DNA of 6,243 nucleotides from Acidobacteriota bacterium. Its GTDB lineage: Bacteria > Acidobacteriota > Thermoanaerobaculia > Thermoanaerobaculales > Thermoanaerobaculaceae. The position numbers and the translations under genes are program-made. This document shows positions 1-5,116 of this stretch, piece after piece (within the stretch, counting starts at the first letter, position 1; the number at the start of each line of letters is the position of its first letter). Location: the NCBI GenBank assembly GCA_021782525.1, contig JAJXUY010000102.1, forward strand, positions 1-6,243, in the 5' to 3' direction. The notes beneath the pieces were generated by a model, which made no database searches, was not told where the DNA came from, and saw only the letters and a program-made list of their open reading frames with translations.

Positions 1-87
1 CGGGCGCGGGTGGAGGCGGACGAGGGCGTCCAACGCGTGCTCGAGGTGTTCGGCGGGCGGCTGGAGAGCGTCGAGGAGAAGCCATGA
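1..87 (+). CDS. dnaX: DNA polymerase III subunit gamma/tau, C-terminal end (partial)
   Basis: The window opens inside a reading frame that ends at the TGA at 85-87. Only the last 28 residues are visible. They include VQRVLEVFGGRLESVEE, which resembles the conserved C-terminal tail of many bacterial DnaX proteins (a hydrophobic helix, then FGG, then an acidic end). DnaX is the clamp-loader ATPase subunit of the replicative polymerase. The identification rests on this short tail and on the next two genes, ybaB and recR, which very commonly follow dnaX in bacteria. The stop overlaps the ybaB start in an ATGA arrangement, so translational coupling is likely. The ATPase domain lies outside the window and cannot be checked. 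Confidence 0.8.
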   Translation, partial: RARVEADEGVQRVLEVFGGRLESVEEKP

Positions 88-380
88 ACGTCGCGAAGTT
101 GTTGCAGCAGGCGCAGCAGGCACAGGCCCAGATGCAGAAGGCGCTCGGCGAGCTCGAGGTGGAGGGCTCGGCCGGCGGCGGCCTGGTGCGGGTCCGCCTC
201 TCGGGTCTCAAGGAGCTCAAGGGCGTGTCGATCGACGGCCAGGCGCTCGCCGGCGAGGCGCCGGGCCTGGTCGAGGACCTGATCGTCGCCGCCTGGCAGG
301 AGGCGTCACGCCTGCTGGAGGAGCGCTCGCACGAGCTGCTCGCCGGGATGGGACTGCCGGCCGGCTTCCCGGGCCTGTGA
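84..380 (+). CDS. ybaB: YbaB/EbfC family nucleoid-associated protein
   Basis: This is a 98-residue protein, close to the usual 100-110 residues of the YbaB/EbfC family. These small dimeric proteins bind DNA and are associated with the nucleoid. Residues 3-25 form the typical long, Gln- and Ala-rich first helix (AKLLQQAQQAQAQMQKALGE). A Gly-rich turn (GSAGGG, about 28-33) and a beta segment (LVRVRLSGLKELKGVSID) follow. A second long helix starts near residue 60, and the tail is Gly/Pro-rich. The ATG lies 5 nt after AGGAG at 74-78 and overlaps the upstream stop (ATGA). The order dnaX-ybaB-recR is widespread and supports the call. The exact role of the family is still poorly defined, although DNA binding is established for several members. 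Confidence 0.93.
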   Translation: MNVAKLLQQAQQAQAQMQKALGELEVEGSAGGGLVRVRLSGLKELKGVSIDGQALAGEAPGLVEDLIVAAWQEASRLLEERSHELLAGMGLPAGFPGL

Positions 381-979
381 TGGAGCTACGTCCCCCGGCC
401 GTGCGCGAGCTGCTCGAGCAGCTGGAGCAGCTCCCCGGTGTGGGACCGCGCACGGCCACCCGCCTGGTGCAGCACCTGGTGCGCGCCCCGCAGCCCTCTC
501 GGCGGCTCGCCGAGGCGCTCGCCCACGTCGCCGACGCCGTGCGCCACTGCAGCACCTGCTTCCTGCTCACCGAGGACGACCCCTGCCCGGTCTGCCGCGA
601 CCCGCGCCGCGACCGCGCCGTGATCTGCGTCGTCGAGGACCCGCTCAACGCGTGGGCGGTCGAGGCCACGGCGGAGTTCGGCGGGCTCTACCACGTGCTC
701 GGCGGAACGCTCGATCCGTTGCACGGGATCGGGCCGGACGAGCTCACGATCGCGGGGCTGCTCGACCGCGTGCGCTCCGGCGGCGTGCGCGAGGTGATCC
801 TCGCGACCAACCCGACGGTCGAGGGCGAAGCCACGGCGCACTACTTGGCGCGCGCGCTGCGGCCGCTCGGCTGCGCCGTGAGCCGGATCGCCTTCGGTCT
901 GCCGGCCGGGGGCGAGATCTCGTACGCCGACTCGGTGACGCTGACGCGGGCGCTGGCGGGCCGGCGGGGGATGGATTGA
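380..979 (+). CDS. recR: Recombination mediator protein RecR
   Basis: RecR works with RecO (and RecF) to load RecA onto SSB-coated single-stranded DNA during gap repair. The 199-residue product is full length. In order it shows an N-terminal helix-hairpin-helix (LPGVGPRTATRLVQHL, about 18-33), a four-cysteine zinc finger (C57, C60, C69, C72 in CSTC...CPVC), a Toprim domain starting at ICVVE (82-86), the block GLYHVLGGTLDPLHGIGPDE, then ATNPTVEGEATA, and the C-terminal FGLPAGGEISYAD. The ATG at 380 overlaps the ybaB stop (TGATG). A GTG at 377 would add one residue and cannot be excluded. No strong Shine-Dalgarno is visible, which fits translational coupling. One oddity is Asn at residue 90, where RecR Toprim domains usually carry Asp. 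Confidence 0.97.
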   Translation: MELRPPAVRELLEQLEQLPGVGPRTATRLVQHLVRAPQPSRRLAEALAHVADAVRHCSTCFLLTEDDPCPVCRDPRRDRAVICVVEDPLNAWAVEATAEFGGLYHVLGGTLDPLHGIGPDELTIAGLLDRVRSGGVREVILATNPTVEGEATAHYLARALRPLGCAVSRIAFGLPAGGEISYADSVTLTRALAGRRGMD

Positions 980-994
980 CGGGAACTTGAAGGA

Positions 995-1000
995 TATACT
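995..1000 (+). promoter_or_regulatory. Candidate -10 box for mglB-mglA
   Basis: TATACT sits in the 50-bp gap between recR and mglB and differs from the TATAAT consensus at one position. It is the most AT-rich patch for hundreds of bases around. The hexamer 17 bp upstream is TGGATT, a weak -35 with three matches. Initiation about 7 bp downstream would leave a leader of roughly 20-25 nt that still contains the mglB ribosome binding site. It suggests that mglBA can be transcribed apart from dnaX-ybaB-recR. This is inference from the motif alone. Confidence 0.4.
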
Positions 1001-1029
1001 CGACATTTGAGGGGTGGAGGCGGGCTGGC

Positions 1030-1524
1030 ATGACGATGTTCGGGTCGAACCTGATCATGTACGAGGAGGAGTTCGATCGCATCAACGCGGTCCTTTCGCG
1101 TTTGTGGATGGACGCCAACGCGAAGCTCGTGTTCCTCGTCGACAAGAACGGCCAGCAGATCGCCGCCAAGGGCGACCTCGACAAGGTCGATGCCACCTCG
1201 CTCGCCTCGCTCACAGCGGGCAACGTCGCGGCCACCGACGGCCTCGCGAAGCTGATCGGCGAGAAGGAGTTCTCGATCCTCTTCCACGAGGGGGAGCGCG
1301 ACAACATCCACATCTCGATCGTCGGCCAGCGGCTGATCCTGGTCCTGATCTTCGATGAGCGCTCGTCGCTGGGCCTCGTGCGGCTGCGGGTACGCAAGGC
1401 CGCCGCCGAGCTGGAGGAGGTGCTGACACAGATGGCGTCCAAGGCGGCGGAGCAGGGCGAGGCCCCGGCGTCGCCGTTTGCCGAGATCACCGACGAAGAC
1501 ATCGACGCTCTGTTTACCGAATGA
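1030..1524 (+). CDS. mglB: MglB, GTPase-activating protein (Roadblock/LC7 domain) for MglA
   Basis: In Myxococcus xanthus, MglB is the GTPase-activating partner of MglA. It sits mainly at the lagging pole and helps set front-rear polarity for gliding and type IV pilus motility. The 164-residue product is one Roadblock/LC7 domain (about residues 10-135) plus a C-terminal tail. Blocks I recognise from the myxobacterial protein are [14 protein letters not shown] (8-21), VFLVDKNGQ (34-42), [20 protein letters not shown] (57-76), FHEGERD (85-91), [12 protein letters not shown] (113-124) and the end [16 protein letters not shown] (149-164). That conserved tail matters because the C-terminal helix of MglB contacts MglA. 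The ATG at 1030 lies 9 nt after GGAGG (1016-1020); an ATG at 1036 is possible but less well spaced. The stop overlaps mglA (ATGA), so the two partners are probably co-translated. Confidence 0.93.
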   Translation: MTMFGSNLIMYEEEFDRINAVLSRLWMDANAKLVFLVDKNGQQIAAKGDLDKVDATSLASLTAGNVAATDGLAKLIGEKEFSILFHEGERDNIHISIVGQRLILVLIFDERSSLGLVRLRVRKAAAELEEVLTQMASKAAEQGEAPASPFAEITDEDIDALFTE

Positions 1525-2105
1525 GCTTCATCAACTACGCCTCGCGCGAGATCAACTGCAAGATCGTCTACTACGGTCCGGGTCTGGGCGGGAAGACGAC
1601 CAACCTGCAGTACGTCTACGAGCGCACCAACCCGCAGAACAAGGGTCAGCTCATCTCGCTCGCCACCGAGACCGACCGCACACTGTTCTTCGACTTCCTC
1701 CCGCTCGACCTCGGCAGCGTGCGCGGCTTCCGCACCCGCTTCCACCTCTATACCGTTCCCGGCCAGGTGTTCTACGACGCGTCGCGGAAGCTGATCCTCA
1801 AGGGGGTGGACGGAGTGATCTTCGTCGCCGACTCGCAGGAGGCGCGCATGGACGCCAACCTCGAGTCGCTCGACAACCTCAAGCACAACCTGCACGAGAA
1901 CGGCTTCGACCTCGCGGTGATCCCGTACGCCCTGCAGTTCAACAAGCGAGACCTGCCCAGCGCCGTCGCCTACGACGTCATGCTGCGCGCCCTCCAGATC
2001 AAGGGCGAGCCGACGTTCGAGGCGGTGGCGCCGAAGGGGATCGGCGTCTTCGAGACGTTGAAGGCGGTCGCCAAGCAGGTCTTGCACGAGCTGTCGAAGA
2101 AGTAG
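1521..2105 (+). CDS. mglA: MglA, small Ras-like polarity GTPase
   Basis: MglA is a cytoplasmic Ras-superfamily GTPase that switches between GDP and GTP forms and marks the leading pole or motility machinery in myxobacteria. The 194-residue product matches the family length (195 in M. xanthus, from memory) and aligns almost end to end. The P-loop is GPGLGGKTT (19-27), where M. xanthus has Cys at residue 23. Arg53, in the segment [10 protein letters not shown], matches the catalytic arginine finger. LYTVPGQ (76-82) has Thr78 where Ras has Asp, plus Gln82, both MglA hallmarks. [20 protein letters not shown] (86-105) follows, and NKRD (141-144) gives base specificity. No Shine-Dalgarno precedes the ATG, so translation probably depends on coupling to mglB. 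Every catalytic residue I can check is present, so it should be an active switch. The process it controls in this organism is not shown by the sequence. Confidence 0.95.
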   Translation: MSFINYASREINCKIVYYGPGLGGKTTNLQYVYERTNPQNKGQLISLATETDRTLFFDFLPLDLGSVRGFRTRFHLYTVPGQVFYDASRKLILKGVDGVIFVADSQEARMDANLESLDNLKHNLHENGFDLAVIPYALQFNKRDLPSAVAYDVMLRALQIKGEPTFEAVAPKGIGVFETLKAVAKQVLHELSKK

Positions 2106-2122
2106 GCGCCCGCAGCGGCCGG

Positions 2123-2128
2123 GGAGGT
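2123..2128 (+). promoter_or_regulatory. Ribosome binding site setting the TTG start of the glmU-like gene
   Basis: GGAGGT lies 6 nt before the TTG at 2135. This strong site supports TTG as the start. The next in-frame start-type codon, GTG at 2150, would remove residues needed for the first beta strand before the nucleotide-binding loop. The frame stays open upstream, but that stretch overlaps mglA in another frame. Confidence 0.75.
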
Positions 2129-2134
2129 GGCGGG

Positions 2135-3091
2135 TTGAGCGTCGCGGCGGTGGTCCTGGCGGCCGGCGAGGGCAAACGGCTGAAGACGGCCACGGCCAAG
2201 GTGCTGCACGAGGCCGGCGGGCGGGCGCTGATCGATCACGTCCTCGATGCGCTCGCCCCCGCGCACCCCTCGCCGCTGGTCGTCGTGGTCGGCCACCTGC
2301 GCGAACAGGTCGAACGCCACCTGGGCGGCCGCGAGCTGCTGTTCGCCGTGCAGGACCCGCCGCGCGGCACCGGCGACGCGGTCGCCAAGGCGCTGCCGCT
2401 GCTGCCGCGCTCCGGCGAGGCGCTGGTGCTCTCCGGCGACGTGCCGCTGATCCGGTCGGAGACGCTCGCGGCGCTCGTCGAGCTGCGGCGTGCGCGGGCC
2501 GCAGCGGCGGCGCTCGTCTCGGCCGTGCTGCCGGACGCCGGCCCCTACGGCCGGATCGTCCGCGGCGCCGCCGGCGACGTCAAGGCGATCGTCGAGGCGC
2601 GCGACGCCACCGCCGCGCAGCAGGAGCTCCGGGAGGTCAACGCCGGGACGTACGTCTTCGACCTGGCGGCGCTGCGCCCGGCGCTCGCGGGCCTCACGCC
2701 GGCCAACGCCCAGGGCGAGTACTACCTCACCGACGCCGTCGCCGCAATGGCCGGGGGCGGGATGCGGGTCGCCGCGCTTCCACTTGCGGACCCGGCAGAG
2801 ATGGCCGGGGTCAACTCGCGCGCTGAACTGGCCGCGGTTCACCGCCTCCTCGGGGCGCGCGTGATCGGCCGGCTGCAGGCTGCCGGCGTCACCATCCTCG
2901 ACCCGGCGACGACCTGGGTGGACGCGTCGTGCGCGGTCGGCCGCGACACGGTGCTCGAGGCGGGCGTGCACCTGCGCGGCGCCTGCATGATCGGCGCCGA
3001 CTGCCGCATCGGCGCCCACGCCGTCCTCGAGGACGTCACGCTCCCCGACGGAGCGCTCGTCCCGGCGCTCACTCACCGCCGCGGCGAGTGA
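2135..3091 (+). CDS. glmU: Short GlmU-like UDP-GlcNAc pyrophosphorylase, no acetyltransferase domain
   Basis: The protein has 318 residues; bifunctional GlmU normally has about 450-460. Residues 1-228 form the nucleotidyltransferase domain, which makes UDP-GlcNAc from UTP and GlcNAc-1-phosphate. It shows the loop VVLAAGEGKRL (6-16), Lys22 in AKVLH, GTGDA (78-82), SGDVPLI with metal ligand Asp102, PYGRIV, VNAGTY, QGEYYLTD (193-200) and GVNSR with metal ligand Asn227. Residues about 250-310 are a few left-handed beta-helix turns (VDASCAVGRDTVLEAGVHL, MIGADCRIGAHAVLED), then LPDGALVPALTHRRGE and the stop. The region that in E. coli holds the acetyltransferase residues (around His363 to Ser405) is absent, and the 104 bp downstream do not encode it in any frame. 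The gene starts with TTG, 29 bp after mglA, probably in the same transcript. Activity on another sugar-1-phosphate is possible, but the match to GlmU and the neighbouring glmS favour UDP-GlcNAc. Confidence 0.85.
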   Translation: MSVAAVVLAAGEGKRLKTATAKVLHEAGGRALIDHVLDALAPAHPSPLVVVVGHLREQVERHLGGRELLFAVQDPPRGTGDAVAKALPLLPRSGEALVLSGDVPLIRSETLAALVELRRARAAAAALVSAVLPDAGPYGRIVRGAAGDVKAIVEARDATAAQQELREVNAGTYVFDLAALRPALAGLTPANAQGEYYLTDAVAAMAGGGMRVAALPLADPAEMAGVNSRAELAAVHRLLGARVIGRLQAAGVTILDPATTWVDASCAVGRDTVLEAGVHLRGACMIGADCRIGAHAVLEDVTLPDGALVPALTHRRGE

Positions 3092-3095
3092 ACGG

Positions 3096-3152
3096 CCGGC
3101 GCCGGCGCGCCGAACGACTAGAATGAGAGCGCGTCGCACCGGCGCCGGCGCG
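3096..3152. repeat. Pair of 14-bp palindrome-containing direct repeats upstream of glmS
   Basis: CCGGCGCCGGCGCG occurs exactly at 3096-3109 and again at 3139-3152, with starts 43 bp apart (about four helical turns). Each copy contains the self-complementary core CCGGCGCCGG; the first palindrome extends to 12 bp (3095-3106). The -10-like box TAGAAT lies between the copies. The pair could be an operator or allow alternative RNA pairings in a leader. In DNA this GC-rich, chance similarity is a real alternative. Confidence 0.4.
3119..3124 (+). promoter_or_regulatory. Candidate -10 box for glmS
   Basis: TAGAAT, within an AT-rich patch, lies between the glmU-like stop and glmS. It matches TATAAT at five of six positions. 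No recognisable -35 hexamer lies 16-18 bp upstream, where the sequence is pure GC repeat. A start just downstream would give a leader of about 65 nt carrying the second 14-bp repeat. The assignment rests on the hexamer and its position only. Confidence 0.3.
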
Positions 3153-3195
3153 GGCTCGGCGACACCGCGGCGGCGCGCTGCGAGAGGAGGACCGG

Positions 3196-5016
3196 ATGTG
3201 CGGGATCGTTGGGTACGTCGGCGGGCGCGAGGGCGTGCCGGTGGTGCTCGAGGCGCTGCGCCACCTCGAGTACCGCGGCTACGACTCGGCCGGCCTCGCG
3301 GTGCACTGCGGCGACCGCCTGGCGGTGCTGCGGGCGCCGGGCAAGCTCTCGAACCTCACCGAGAAGGCGTACGCGGCCGCTCTGCGCGGCCACCTCACCA
3401 TCGGCCACACCCGCTGGGCGACCCACGGGGCGCCGATCGAGCGCAACGCCCACCCGCACACCGACGAGCACGAACGCGTGGCGGTCGTGCACAACGGCAT
3501 CATCGAGAACTTCCGCGAGCTGCGGGCCGAGCTGGAGGCCGGCGGCGTGCACTTCTCCTCCGACACCGACTCCGAGGTGATCGCGCACCTGCTCGCGGCC
3601 GCCGGCGGCGACCTCGCCTCCGCGGCGCTGGCGGTGCGCGGAAAGCTGCGCGGGCAGTACGCCGTGGCGGCGATCTCCCTCGCCGACCCGGGGGCCGTGG
3701 TCGCCTTCCGCAACGGGCCGCCCCTCGTCGTCGGCCTCGGCGAGGAGGAGAACCTCGTCGCCTCCGATCCCGCCGCGGTGATCGCGATGACCCGGCGCTG
3801 CATCCACCTCGAGGATGGCGACCTGGCGCTGGTGCGCGCCGGCGCGGTCACGATCCTGGACGCCGCCGCGCGCGCCGTCGAGCGTCCCGTCGTGACGCTC
3901 GAGTGGGAACCGGGCGAGGTCGAGCGCGGGGGGTTCCGTCACTTCATGTTGAAGGAGATCCACGAACAGCCGGGGGCGGTTTCGGAGACGCTGCACGCGC
4001 TCATCCCGGACCCGAGCGCGCCGGCGCTGGCGCACCTCGGCCTCGACCCGGCCACGCTGCGCCGCTTCGCCGCGGTGCGCCTGGTCGCCTGCGGCACCTC
4101 GTGGCACGCGGCGCTGGTCGGCAAGTTCTACCTCGAGCGCCTGGCCAGGGTCGCGTGCGAGGTGGAGTACGCCTCCGAGTTCCGCTACCGCGAGCCGCTG
4201 CTCGCGCCGGACACGCTGGTCATCGGCATCACCCAGTCGGGCGAGACCGCCGACACCATCGCGGCGATGCGCCTGGCGGCCGCGGCCGGGTCGCCGCTCG
4301 CCTCGGTGTGCAACGTCCGCGGAGCGCTCGCCGAGCGGCTCGCCGCCTACAACCTCGCCACCCACGCCGGGCCGGAGATCGGCGTCGCCTCGACCAAGGC
4401 GTTCACGACCCAGCTCGCGGCGCTGCTCGCGCTCGCGCTGGCGTGGCGCGACGCGCGCGGGCTCGCGGCCGAGGAGACCCGCGCGCTGCTCGACCGCGCC
4501 TGGGCGCTCCCGTACGACATCGAGAGCGCCCTCGACCACGCCGCGGCGGTGGCCGAGGTCGCCGGCCGCCTGCAGCACGCCGCCAACGCTCTCTACCTCG
4601 GCCGCGGCGCCCTCTACCCGCTCGCCCTCGAAGGGGCGCTGAAGCTCAAGGAGATCTCGTACCTGCACGCGGAGGGATACCCCGCAGGCGAGATGAAGCA
4701 CGGCCCGATCGCCCTGCTCGACGAGCGCTTCCCGGTGATCGCCCTGTGCCCGGCGGGGGAGCTGGCCGAGAAGGTGCGCTCCAATATCGAGGAGGTGCGC
4801 GCGCGCAAGGCGCCGGTGTTCGCCTTCGGCGACCCCGACGACGTGCGCCTGGCCGAGCTCGCCGAGACGGTCATCCCGCTCCCGGCCGCGCCGTGGCCGC
4901 TGCAACCGATCGTGGCGGCCGTGCCGCTGCAGCTGCTGGCGTACGAGGTGGCGGTGCGGCGGGGCTGCGACGTCGACCAACCCAGGAACCTCGCCAAGTC
5001 CGTCACCGTCGAATAG
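3196..5016 (+). CDS. glmS: Glutamine--fructose-6-phosphate aminotransferase (isomerizing), GlmS
   Basis: GlmS converts fructose-6-phosphate and glutamine to glucosamine-6-phosphate and glutamate, the committing step of amino-sugar synthesis. The 606-residue product is full length (E. coli 609). The glutaminase domain (about 1-220) begins MCGIVGY with nucleophile Cys2, exposed after Met removal. It has EYRGYDSAG, HTRWATHG (70-77), NAHPH, VVHNGIIENF (Asn99, Gly100) and SDTDSE (Asp124). The first SIS domain has ACGTSWHA (Cys299) and ITQSGETADT (345-354), with Thr346 where E. coli has Ser. IGVASTKAFTTQL follows. The second SIS domain has EGALKLKEISYLHAEGYPAG (Glu486), EMKHGPIAL (His502) and the C-terminal DVDQPRNLAKSVTVE (Lys601). 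All key catalytic residues I can check are present. The ATG follows AGGAGG (3185-3190) by 5 nt. Its place after the glmU-like gene groups two steps of one pathway. Confidence 0.98.
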   Translation: MCGIVGYVGGREGVPVVLEALRHLEYRGYDSAGLAVHCGDRLAVLRAPGKLSNLTEKAYAAALRGHLTIGHTRWATHGAPIERNAHPHTDEHERVAVVHNGIIENFRELRAELEAGGVHFSSDTDSEVIAHLLAAAGGDLASAALAVRGKLRGQYAVAAISLADPGAVVAFRNGPPLVVGLGEEENLVASDPAAVIAMTRRCIHLEDGDLALVRAGAVTILDAAARAVERPVVTLEWEPGEVERGGFRHFMLKEIHEQPGAVSETLHALIPDPSAPALAHLGLDPATLRRFAAVRLVACGTSWHAALVGKFYLERLARVACEVEYASEFRYREPLLAPDTLVIGITQSGETADTIAAMRLAAAAGSPLASVCNVRGALAERLAAYNLATHAGPEIGVASTKAFTTQLAALLALALAWRDARGLAAEETRALLDRAWALPYDIESALDHAAAVAEVAGRLQHAANALYLGRGALYPLALEGALKLKEISYLHAEGYPAGEMKHGPIALLDERFPVIALCPAGELAEKVRSNIEEVRARKAPVFAFGDPDDVRLAELAETVIPLPAAPWPLQPIVAAVPLQLLAYEVAVRRGCDVDQPRNLAKSVTVE

Positions 5017-5029
5017 GGCGTGGCCGGCT

Positions 5030-5057
5030 CTGACCACTGACCCCTGACCGCGGACCA
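5030..5057. repeat. Tandem heptamer repeat, four units
   Basis: Starting 14 bp after the glmS stop are four consecutive 7-bp units: CTGACCA (5030), CTGACCC (5037), CTGACCG (5044) and the degenerate CGGACCA (5051). The first three differ only in the last base. The array is intergenic and is not a recognisable terminator, because it has no stem followed by a T run. It resembles the short tandem heptamer repeats seen between genes in some bacterial genomes. Function is unknown. Confidence 0.6.
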
Positions 5058-5089
5058 CGGCGATTCTCTGCCCTGCGGGCGGCGCACGC

Positions 5090-5095
5090 TACAAT
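5090..5095 (+). promoter_or_regulatory. Candidate -10 box for the uvrD/pcrA-type gene
   Basis: TACAAT, preceded by GC, lies 21 nt before the TTG start of the helicase gene and matches TATAAT at five of six positions. The hexamer at 17-bp spacing (TCTGCC) is a poor -35. A transcript starting about 7 bp downstream would have a very short leader holding the ribosome binding site. The assignment is by motif and position only. Confidence 0.4.
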
Positions 5096-5104
5096 CACCG
5101 GTTC

Positions 5105-5112
5105 GGGGGAGG
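5105..5112 (+). promoter_or_regulatory. Ribosome binding site deciding the helicase start
   Basis: GGGGGAGG ends 4 nt before the TTG at 5117 but only 1 nt before the in-frame GTG at 5114, so TTG is the better spaced start. The next candidates, GTG 5171 and ATG 5174, would cut off the DEDQ segment of the conserved Q motif. Confidence 0.55.
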
Positions 5113-5116
5113 GGTG

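Noticed and set aside
976..981. TTGACG as a -35 box for mglB.
   Set aside because: It overlaps the recR stop codon and leaves only 13 bp to TATACT, too short for a typical sigma-70 type promoter.
1478..2134. Upstream extension of the glmU-like frame through mglA, suggesting a larger fusion protein.
   Set aside because: The extension is mglA read in another frame and looks like low-complexity shadow sequence. A strong Shine-Dalgarno and TTG at 2135 give the normal GlmU N-terminus.
3092..3195. A glmS ribozyme or other metabolite-sensing leader upstream of glmS.
   Set aside because: The gap is only 104 nt, shorter than the leader usually needed for the known glmS ribozyme, and I see no matching conserved core. 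The repeat pair there is reported separately.
3123..5033. Plus-strand 636-codon open frame overlapping nearly all of glmS.
   Set aside because: Its translation is dominated by Arg, Ala, Gly and Pro with no motif, while the glmS frame carries every catalytic residue. It is a GC-driven shadow.
744..5058. Long minus-strand open frames (744-2087, 1970-3139, 3118-5058).
   Set aside because: They lie opposite well-identified genes and their translations are Arg/Asp/Gly/Val-rich low-complexity strings with no recognisable domain. High-GC coding DNA routinely produces such open antisense frames.
5068..5082. Hairpin with a 6-bp stem and TGC loop as a glmS terminator.
   Set aside because: The stem is short with one G-T wobble, and no T run follows; the next bases are CGCACGC. 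It also sits just upstream of the candidate helicase promoter.
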